Of a DNA stretch of 25,850 nt, positions 20,607 through 25,850 are shown one piece after another (positions within the stretch are counted from its first letter, which is position 1; each line of letters starts with the position of its first letter). This DNA comes from a virus, in the IMG/VR virus record IMGVR_UViG_3300046513_000019, positions 1 to 25,850 of that record, one strand, 5' to 3'. The notes under the pieces were generated by a model. The model was not told the DNA's origin. It saw only the letters and a list, made by a program, of their open reading frames with translations, and made no database searches. The position numbers were made by a program, and so were the translations under genes.

Positions 20607-22441
20607 TGACATCGATCACCGCCATCAAGACTTCATGCAGAGCTGCGACCACGGAAAATATTGCTCTCTATGGCGAGCAGGAGGTTGACGGGGTTGCAGT
20701 TATCGCCGGCGATCTGGTTCTGGTGAAGGATCAGACCGCGGCTTACGAAAACGGTATCTATGACGTTGATATCGGCCAATGGCAGCGCGCGAAAGGCTTC
20801 AGGAAATCCAAGGATATTGCCAAGGGAACGCTCGTCTATGTGACGGACGGTGAAACCGGATCCTCTACCATCTACGCCATGGCACGCGACAACCCGGTTG
20901 CCATCGGAACGGACCCGATAACGTGGGCTCGGCCGTTCCTGGCGAGTTCCGCCCTTGCCGGCGCTACCGGCGCCACTCTCATAGGATACAAGACGCCAGA
21001 CACAGGCGCAGTCCAGAAGACGCTCCAGAGCGCCTTGACGAGGTTCGTCAATGTCCTCGATGAAGGCCCGGAGACGATGGGCCAAGGCCTTGTTGCCGCG
21101 GATGGTTATATCCAGGCTGCAATAAACGCAGCGTCGGCGCGGGGTGGCGGCGTCGTTATCCTTCCGTCTGGCGTGTATCGGATCTACAATCCCCTGACTT
21201 TTGGCGGTAATAACGTCGTCCTGATGGGCTCTGGGCCATTCGTTGGCGGGACTGTCTTTCTCAACTTCATGACCAGCGGAAATGTTATTTCTATCGTCAA
21301 CGGCCAATATTGCGGCCTTGAGCGGATATACATCAGATCCGAGGTGAAACACACGTCTGGCTATGGCGCCGTCATCGATGGCGGCTGCTTTGGCTGCTAC
21401 TTTGACAAGGTTCGTGTCGATTACACTTTCCGGGGCGCGAAAATATCCGGCAAAGAGGAATGCTGGACGAACAACCTGACGTTCCGCTATCTGCTTGGCG
21501 ATATCGGGCTCCACTACGTCGGCACAGACGCGCAGAGATGCTATCGCCTCACGGTGGATAACATCCGCGCAGACAACCCCTATAATCGCGTCAAGGACTT
21601 CTCTAAGGGGCGTAGTTGGCTCGCGAGCACGGCATTTCCACAAGGCGCAACTATCGCCGCCGGCGGGAACATCTGGCAGGCTGACACAGGTGGGACGACT
21701 GGCGCCAGTTCACCAAGCTTCTCGACCATCCCCGGAACCGGCGGCGATAGCTGTTTCACGACCGATGTGAATGACGGAACTGTCAAATGGCGCTTCTGCG
21801 GCGGAAATACGGTCTGGATTGTCCAAGACAGTTACGCCTATAGCCTCAACGTCAAGGGTGGCGCGGTCGTTCGTGGTTACAACGGCTACAAGATGATCGA
21901 CTCGGCAAACACCGGGACTTCATACCCGCAATGGTTCTGGAATTACGATTTCGAGATTGACCATCCTCTTGATCATGGCGCCGTTCTTGCCGCTGGGGAG
22001 GGCTTCTATGCCACTTCCGGCTATTTCTGCTCGGCAACATTTGGAAATGGAATTGATATCCAGCCCACTCACCGCGGCGAAATATCGATCGTTGCTGCAA
22101 CTCGTATCCAGGCCAACGGGAAGCATGGAATTAACGTGTCGGCAGGCCCCCTGGTCGTAGCAATCGATGGAAACATAATAGGTGACAACGGCCTGCTCGC
22201 TCCGAACACCTATGACGGCGTCCATATCAACGGCAATGCTATGCGGTTCAAGGTCCGCAACAACACCATAGGCGACACTGTGAGCCTAATCGGAAATTTC
22301 CAGAGATACGGCGTTTGCATCGATAGCGGCGTAAGCGACAAATACATAATCACTGGCAACGATCTTACGGGCAACATGACCGGCGGTCTATCGGACGGCG
22401 GCATAGGCACCAACAAAGTGGTTTCCCTCAACCTCGTCTAA
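20606..22441 (+). CDS. Tailspike with beta-helix, probable polysaccharide depolymerase
   Basis: This encodes 611 residues. Residues 12-110 are a recurrent N-terminal anchor (CRAATTENIALYGEQEVDGV, AVIAGDLVLVKDQT, ENGIYDVD), typical of podophage spikes. A short linker leads to a right-handed pectate-lyase-like beta-helix (from about 165: DGYIQAAINAASARGGGVVILPSGVYRI, then strand repeats such as GLERIYIRS, FDKVRVDYT, LTVDNIRADN, VVAIDGNIIGDNG). At about 335-400 an inserted small domain interrupts the helix (SWLASTAFPQGATIAAGGNI, WQADTGGTTGASSPS, DGTVKWRFCGG); this W...G..Y/W...GTTG..P...DGTV.W pattern is a known add-on module in phage tail proteins. Acidic catalytic residues cannot be placed by eye. 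It probably binds and cleaves host EPS or LPS. Confidence 0.83.
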   Translation: MTSITAIKTSCRAATTENIALYGEQEVDGVAVIAGDLVLVKDQTAAYENGIYDVDIGQWQRAKGFRKSKDIAKGTLVYVTDGETGSSTIYAMARDNPVAIGTDPITWARPFLASSALAGATGATLIGYKTPDTGAVQKTLQSALTRFVNVLDEGPETMGQGLVAADGYIQAAINAASARGGGVVILPSGVYRIYNPLTFGGNNVVLMGSGPFVGGTVFLNFMTSGNVISIVNGQYCGLERIYIRSEVKHTSGYGAVIDGGCFGCYFDKVRVDYTFRGAKISGKEECWTNNLTFRYLLGDIGLHYVGTDAQRCYRLTVDNIRADNPYNRVKDFSKGRSWLASTAFPQGATIAAGGNIWQADTGGTTGASSPSFSTIPGTGGDSCFTTDVNDGTVKWRFCGGNTVWIVQDSYAYSLNVKGGAVVRGYNGYKMIDSANTGTSYPQWFWNYDFEIDHPLDHGAVLAAGEGFYATSGYFCSATFGNGIDIQPTHRGEISIVAATRIQANGKHGINVSAGPLVVAIDGNIIGDNGLLAPNTYDGVHINGNAMRFKVRNNTIGDTVSLIGNFQRYGVCIDSGVSDKYIITGNDLTGNMTGGLSDGGIGTNKVVSLNLV

Positions 22442-22465
22442 CCATTCCAAACATCGGAGAAACAC

Positions 22466-22720
22466 ATGATCGTCGCCAACTGGCGCGCGATTCTGAAGCG
22501 CGCTTGGAGTGTTCGGCTCATGGCCCTTGCTCTGCTCTTCATCCTCGCAGAGCCGATTTACACCTTCGTCGCCGCCACGTGGGTATCCCGAAACATCTAT
22601 ATCCAACTCGGAATGTCGGCAGTCACCGGCCTCCTGACCGTCGCGGCGATCATCGCCCGCATCTTCGTTCAAACCAAAGTCTCAGGAGATTTGAATGGCA
22701 AGCCGCCTCAAGAAGGGTAG
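22466..22720 (+). CDS. Holin
   Basis: This encodes 84 residues with a basic N-terminus (NWRAILKRAWSVR) and two membrane segments, about 17-38 (RLMALALLFILAEPIYTFVAA) and 46-68 (IQLGMSAVTGLLTVAAIIARI). A short charged hydrophilic C-terminus follows. This is the pattern of the small two-helix holins that precede endolysin genes in alphaproteobacterial phages. The endolysin overlaps by 26 bases. With a SAR-type endolysin, the holin probably acts by collapsing membrane potential (pinholin-like) rather than by forming large holes; that is inference. Confidence 0.72.
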   Translation: MIVANWRAILKRAWSVRLMALALLFILAEPIYTFVAATWVSRNIYIQLGMSAVTGLLTVAAIIARIFVQTKVSGDLNGKPPQEG

Positions 22721-23159
22721 CGCCGTCGCTGCTGCTGCAATTGCTCTCGTCAGCACGTTTGAGGGGCTGCGCACGGTCGCCTATCGTGACCCGATCGGAA
22801 TCCCAACGGTTTGCTTCGGTGAGACGCGCGGCGTCAAGATGGGCGATGGATACACCGTCCAGCAGTGCAAGGACATGCTTGGCGACAGCCTGCGGGAGTT
22901 TGAGACCGGCATGCGCGCGTGCCTGGTCAACCCGGATCGTATTCCAGACAAGCCTTATGAGGCGTTCCTGTCATTTACATACAATATTGGAACCGGCGCG
23001 TTCTGCAAATCCACGATGGCGAAGAAGATCAATGCCGGCGATCTCCGGGGTGCATGCGATGAATTTCCCAAGTGGGACAAGGCTGCAGGTATCCGTCTTC
23101 CCGGCCTGACGAAGCGCCGCACGGCCGAACGTGCTCTCTGCGTTGAAGGCGCGCAATGA
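22695..23159 (+). CDS. Endolysin, SAR-type lysozyme (GH24)
   Basis: This encodes 154 residues. An uncleaved N-terminal anchor (SAVAAAAIALVSTFEG, about 9-22) of weakly hydrophobic Ala/Val residues, with a basic start (SRLKKG), is typical of signal-arrest-release endolysins. It is followed at once by the T4-lysozyme-type catalytic triad Glu23-x8-Asp32-x5-Thr38 (FEGLRTVAYRDPIGIPT). CFGET and YNIGTGAFCKST are also family blocks, as is GLTKRRTAERALC. Six cysteines are present, which may control activation by disulphide exchange as in P1 Lyz. It hydrolyses peptidoglycan after release from the membrane. AGGAGA lies before the ATG. It overlaps the spanin gene by four bases (ATGA). Confidence 0.9.
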   Translation: MASRLKKGSAVAAAAIALVSTFEGLRTVAYRDPIGIPTVCFGETRGVKMGDGYTVQQCKDMLGDSLREFETGMRACLVNPDRIPDKPYEAFLSFTYNIGTGAFCKSTMAKKINAGDLRGACDEFPKWDKAAGIRLPGLTKRRTAERALCVEGAQ

Positions 23160-23611
23160 ACACCCTCACCAACTACGCCCTGATCGCCCTCGGCATCATC
23201 ATCATCGGCCTTGTCGTAACCGTCAAAATCCTCTCGGCAAACAACGGCCAGCTCAAAGCAGAGAAAGCCGCGATCGCGCAAGAGCTATCCCTGACCCAAG
23301 CCGATCTCAAAACCTCCGTCGCCAACAGCAACCGCATGATGTCAGAAAAGAACCGGCTCATAGTTGCCCAGCGTGAACAGGCCGAAGTCGAGCAGTCAGC
23401 CGCCGTCGAAAGCGCCCAGATCCAAAAGGATATCGAATATGCCGCCGATGGTACGAAGTGCCGCGATAGCGATCCTATGCAGCGGGTTCTCCGCGGCGTG
23501 TGGAACAGTGAAAACCATTCCGGCGCCAAAGCCATCGATCGAGTACCGGAGCCAAGACGACCCGGAGCATCAACTGGTCTGCCCACCGCGCCCGCCAGCT
23601 CCAAACCCTGA
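23156..23611 (+). CDS. Inner-membrane spanin (Rz-like)
   Basis: This encodes 151 residues with one N-terminal membrane helix (about 7-27: YALIALGIIIIGLVVTVKIL) and a long Gln/Lys/Ala/Glu-rich coiled coil in the periplasm (about 32-100: LKAEKAAIAQELSLTQADLK). The C-terminus is Pro/Ser-rich. It follows the endolysin with a four-base overlap. I-spanins join with an outer-membrane lipoprotein to fuse the membranes at the final step of lysis. The matching o-spanin gene is embedded in a different frame over its 3' part (from 23439), a typical Rz/Rz1 design. Confidence 0.8.
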   Translation: MNTLTNYALIALGIIIIGLVVTVKILSANNGQLKAEKAAIAQELSLTQADLKTSVANSNRMMSEKNRLIVAQREQAEVEQSAAVESAQIQKDIEYAADGTKCRDSDPMQRVLRGVWNSENHSGAKAIDRVPEPRRPGASTGLPTAPASSKP

Positions 23612-23732
23612 CACCGTGCAGGACAAGCAACAGGCCGCATACCTCCTCGCTCTATGGGCCGGATATGGCACCTGTCAGCGATCGGTAGCGGGATATTTGA
23701 AGTTTCGTAAGTCAATAGGAGACCGCACATGA
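23439..23732 (+). CDS. Outer-membrane spanin lipoprotein (Rz1-like)
   Basis: This encodes 97 residues read in another frame than Rz, which it overlaps by 173 bases, then extends 121 bases past it. The start ATG 23439 is chosen because AAGGA ends eight bases upstream; ATG 23448 is three codons later. It has a signal peptide (MVRSAAIAILCSGFSAACG) with a lipobox-like FSAAC (Cys21); Ser at -3 is unusual but tolerated. The mature part has a Pro-rich segment CPPRPPAPNPD, as in Rz1, followed by a helix (KQQAAYLLALWAGYG). It would pair with the i-spanin to bridge the envelope. It overlaps the next gene by four bases. Confidence 0.75.
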   Translation: MPPMVRSAAIAILCSGFSAACGTVKTIPAPKPSIEYRSQDDPEHQLVCPPRPPAPNPDTVQDKQQAAYLLALWAGYGTCQRSVAGYLKFRKSIGDRT

Positions 23733-23878
23733 TCGGCATTGGCATAGGTTTAAGCCTCACCCTAGGTGCGGGCGGTGGGGTGCCATGGCGCTCCTTCGGC
23801 GGTCTCGCCTTTCGCGTCGGCGGCCAAATTCTTCGCGTCACCTCAAAAGCTCTCGTAGTGGAGAACCCCAATGACTAA
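23729..23878 (+). CDS. 49-residue linker protein of unknown function
   Basis: This gene begins with the ATGA overlap at the Rz1 stop, with AGGAG eight bases upstream, and ends TAA 23876-23878 inside the start of the SGNH gene (8-base overlap). It encodes a short Gly-rich, mildly hydrophobic N-terminus (MIGIGIGLSLTLGAGGGV) and a basic amphipathic C-terminal half (FRVGGQILRVTSK). Similar short genes starting MIG(I/L)G occur before tail-tip genes in other phages. No function is assigned; its continuous coupling to both neighbours supports that it is translated. Confidence 0.6.
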   Translation: MIGIGIGLSLTLGAGGGVPWRSFGGLAFRVGGQILRVTSKALVVENPND

Positions 23879-25283
23879 TGGCTATATCGATCTTGACGGC
23901 ACTGGCAACCGAGCGCCGACCGATGCTGAGGTAGCCGCTTCGGCGGTTCAGATAGGTGCGTACAACTCTATTTCGATGAACGCCTTCTCGCCGATCAAGG
24001 TGGCGTTGGCTCGTGGTCAGGATGCCCATCTTGGCATCTGCTCTGATTCTACTGGTAACGAGCATGGTGACGGCGTTGCCAGCAAGCGCGAGTGGCCGTA
24101 TCTATTTGCCGATCAGTTCGCCGCGGCAAATGCAGGTATCGGAGTCATTTGTCATCAGTGGGAAGAGCCCACAGGGACGTCGAGCACCAGCTATAGCGCG
24201 ACAACGATCGTTATACAGGCTGCAACCGGCTCGAACCCGACCCTGCATATTTGGGTGGCAGGTGTCGCGAGCACTACTCCCCAATATTTCATGGGCTCAT
24301 CGTGGTTTGCCAGCATGGTGGCTATCCCGCTTGACTGTCTGATCGTGAACCACGGCCATAATCTTGTTGGTGTCATTGACGACAGTTGCGTTCGTGGCGA
24401 GATCGTATCGTTTATCGAGCAATTTAAGCTCTATAGACCTGGCGTGCCGATATCGTGGATCTGCCAAAACCCGCGTCAAACTGACACTCAGCTAACGACG
24501 GTCGTAGAGCAGATCAAGCGCTGCGCACAGATGCGTGACGTTGCGATCATTGACGTTCATTCGGCATGGATTGCAGCAGGCGGAAAAACCAACCCTGCCT
24601 TCTATGATGTTGGCGGAACGGATAATGTGCACCCCAGCCAGTTGGGGCAGACGTTCTGGGAAACGATCATCTGGCAGCATTATCTGCAAGCCGCCAGCAT
24701 TCTTGCGCCCGCAAGGCCATCGTTGCTTTCAATGCCAGTACCGACGAATGCAAACCTCCTCGTAAATGGAGATTTCCGCGCCTATCCGTCAACGCCAGGA
24801 CTTCCGACAGGCTGGTCAGATAGCGGATCGGGCACGACAACAGTTTCTAAGGATACTGGTGGAACCTACCCTGTCGCCGATACCCGGCAGGGCTATAGTG
24901 TGAACGTCACAGACACGACCGTTGCTGCGTACATTACGCAAGCTCTGTCGAGCGCTCTGTATATTCCTCTGAGAGGCAGCCGAGTGACCTTGGCTGTCCT
25001 TCGATACGTAAATTCCTCAGCCCCGTCTACAACTGCTCGCATAGCACTGAAAGTCGGGTCGCCGACAGGCGGCTTAACGGTTACTGCATCATCTCGCGGG
25101 TATACCACGCGTCAAAATGGTTGGGTCTGGTGGGTTATCTCAGGTCTGTTCGTGCCATTGGATTGCAACCAGATCCAAGTCTATCTGCATCATAACACTT
25201 CCACGCCGGGAGCTACGCCATATTCGGCAGGGTACGATCAGGCGTGCTTGCTCCCCGGATACCTCCCCGGCGCGGCGCGCTAG
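23871..25283 (+). CDS. SGNH-hydrolase tail protein, probable polysaccharide deacetylase
   Basis: This encodes 470 residues. Residues about 50-280 form an SGNH/GDSL esterase: block I HLGICSDSTGN with Ser60 in the SDS motif as nucleophile, block III NHGHN with Asn164, and block V TDNVHPS with Asp251 and His254. A C-terminal beta-sandwich (about 295-465: NLLVNGDFRAYPSTPGLPTG, WVWWVISGLFVPLD) resembles carbohydrate-binding domains that follow such esterases. Phage SGNH domains remove O-acetyl groups from capsule, EPS or LPS. The enzyme has no signal peptide and lies after the lysis cassette but close to the fibre and spike genes, so it is probably a tail receptor component. A canonical GDSL glycine block II is not obvious. 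Confidence 0.8.
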   Translation: MTNGYIDLDGTGNRAPTDAEVAASAVQIGAYNSISMNAFSPIKVALARGQDAHLGICSDSTGNEHGDGVASKREWPYLFADQFAAANAGIGVICHQWEEPTGTSSTSYSATTIVIQAATGSNPTLHIWVAGVASTTPQYFMGSSWFASMVAIPLDCLIVNHGHNLVGVIDDSCVRGEIVSFIEQFKLYRPGVPISWICQNPRQTDTQLTTVVEQIKRCAQMRDVAIIDVHSAWIAAGGKTNPAFYDVGGTDNVHPSQLGQTFWETIIWQHYLQAASILAPARPSLLSMPVPTNANLLVNGDFRAYPSTPGLPTGWSDSGSGTTTVSKDTGGTYPVADTRQGYSVNVTDTTVAAYITQALSSALYIPLRGSRVTLAVLRYVNSSAPSTTARIALKVGSPTGGLTVTASSRGYTTRQNGWVWWVISGLFVPLDCNQIQVYLHHNTSTPGATPYSAGYDQACLLPGYLPGAAR

Positions 25284-25331
25284 TACCACCCACCCCAATC
25301 ACCCTCGGGGGGTACCCACCCACCAAAATCA
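25283..25331 (+). repeat. Imperfect direct repeat after the SGNH gene
   Basis: Two GTACC-ACCCACC-AATCA-like copies (25283-25301 and 25312-25331) differ at a few positions, begin 29 bases apart and are separated by CCCTCGGGGG. They may also form the stem TACC/GGTA. They start in the stop codon of the SGNH gene. Possible terminator or regulator target; unexplained. Confidence 0.45.
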
Positions 25332-25334
25332 AGC

Positions 25335-25369
25335 GGCCGACCGTCCTGTTACTAGCAGAACGGCCGGCC
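25335..25369 (+). terminator. Long hairpin, possible transcription end
   Basis: Bases 25335-25348 pair with 25356-25369 in 12 of 14 positions (GGCCGACCGTCCTG with CAGAACGGCCGGCC) around the 7-base loop TTACTAG. There is no T run, so it is not a classical intrinsic terminator. It ends the late operon or acts as an RNA-stability hairpin. Confidence 0.45.
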
Positions 25370-25423
25370 TAGCCAATTCGCAATTCACTGGATCGCGAAA
25401 GGCCTGCCGATAGTATGGCGGTC

Positions 25424-25492
25424 TAACGTTCTTCAAACGTTAATACGAACGGACAGCAAGGCTCTATAGAATGGCGGCAGAGGACAACGTTA
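25424..25492 (+). promoter_or_regulatory. AACGTTA operator-like repeats before the last gene
   Basis: A perfect 7-bp inverted repeat TAACGTT-CTTCA-AACGTTA (25424-25442) is followed by a third AACGTTA at 25486-25492 touching the start codon of the next gene. TATAGA (25465-25470) lies between and could be a -10. The layout suggests a dimeric regulator site, or RNA hairpin control, over this promoter. The regulator is not known. Confidence 0.4.
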
Positions 25493-25850
25493 TGCAGATC
25501 GAAATCGAGAAGCCAAAGATCAACCCGGTTCATTTCAGCGCCATCATAGCCGGGGCGCTGGTGAATGCCTTCATCCTCGGCGGCGTCTGGATCAGCCTGA
25601 ATCGAGATGTTGGCGATCTTCGCGACAAGCAAATCGAGATGTCCAAGCGCTTCGATGTCGAGGCAGACGACAGGAAGGACCGGCAGAAATCCTATCAATC
25701 CACAATGGACGGCATGAATACCCAGATAGGCCAGATCCAGCCGCTTCAATTTCAGCAGTCCCGCATGCTGGAGCAGATCACGGAAAACAAGACCGGCGTC
25801 GTGGAGCTGAACAAGCGGGTGGACCGGGTTGTCGAGTCGTTCGGCGGCAA
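25492..25850 (+). CDS. Membrane-anchored coiled-coil protein (3' end outside window)
   Basis: The frame is open to the window edge (119 codons). ATG 25492 is chosen because AGAGGA (25479-25484) is seven bases upstream; ATG 25471 is an alternative. It has a short polar N-terminus (MQIEIEKPKINPVHF), one membrane helix (about 16-36: SAIIAGALVNAFILGGVWI), then a long charged coiled coil (SLNRDVGDLRDKQIEMSKRF; LEQITENKTGVVELNKRVDR). Proteins of this form occur near the end of late regions of rhizobial phages, where they might act in lysis or superinfection exclusion, but no function is assigned. Operator-like repeats precede it. Confidence 0.7.
   Translation, partial: MQIEIEKPKINPVHFSAIIAGALVNAFILGGVWISLNRDVGDLRDKQIEMSKRFDVEADDRKDRQKSYQSTMDGMNTQIGQIQPLQFQQSRMLEQITENKTGVVELNKRVDRVVESFGG

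Noticed and set aside
25441-25475. TAATACGA followed by TATAGAATGG, resembling a T7-type phage promoter
   Set aside because: The two halves are separated by 16 bases instead of 5, and no single-subunit RNA polymerase gene is in the window.

Overview
The window is a contiguous late region of a tailed phage or prophage of an alphaproteobacterium, most likely a member of the Rhizobiales. The evidence for this host group is a GcrA-family protein at the left edge, an RcGTA-like spike base protein, and a general resemblance to podovirus-type phages of rhizobia and agrobacteria. The morphology is most likely short-tailed: P22-type terminase and portal, two head-tail adaptors, a P22 gp10-like nozzle and three ejection-type proteins, with no tape measure, sheath or tail-tube genes. 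No integrase, repressor or replication genes lie in the window, so lifestyle cannot be decided.

Left part (1-3124): the 3' part of a gcrA-like gene, an NGN-KOW (NusG/RfaH-like) gene and a small unknown gene are followed by about 440 bases without a convincing gene. That stretch holds two candidate promoters, a set of inverted repeats, a terminator-like hairpin and a tRNA-shaped element with a 5-nt anticodon loop. Small genes follow: a two-helix membrane protein, two unknown proteins and the spike base protein. The combination of a phage NusG paralogue with a promoter and terminator directly downstream suggests a processive-antitermination switch for the late operon. This is inference.

Head and neck module (3125-13556): small terminase-like (DUF5681), large terminase, portal, a small unknown, scaffold, SU10-type major capsid protein and a probable decoration protein. 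An intrinsic terminator follows, then two small unknowns, two adaptors, the nozzle and a GNAT-like protein. Most genes overlap by 1-10 bases, consistent with translational coupling.

Ejection module (13556-18775): a protein ending in an S74-type chaperone domain, a 751-residue protein with a lysozyme-like domain, and a 648-residue Gly/Ala-rich protein. Behind them lies a convergent minus-strand cassette (18769-19271) of a lipoprotein and a 56-residue membrane protein starting at TTG. It looks like a moron.

Receptor and lysis module (19336-25283): tail fibre, a small partner, a beta-helix tailspike, holin, SAR-type GH24 endolysin, overlapping Rz/Rz1 spanins, a 49-residue linker gene and an SGNH-hydrolase tail protein that probably deacetylates host surface polysaccharide. 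The right edge (25284-25850) has repeats, hairpins and a recurring AACGTT motif before a truncated membrane/coiled-coil gene.
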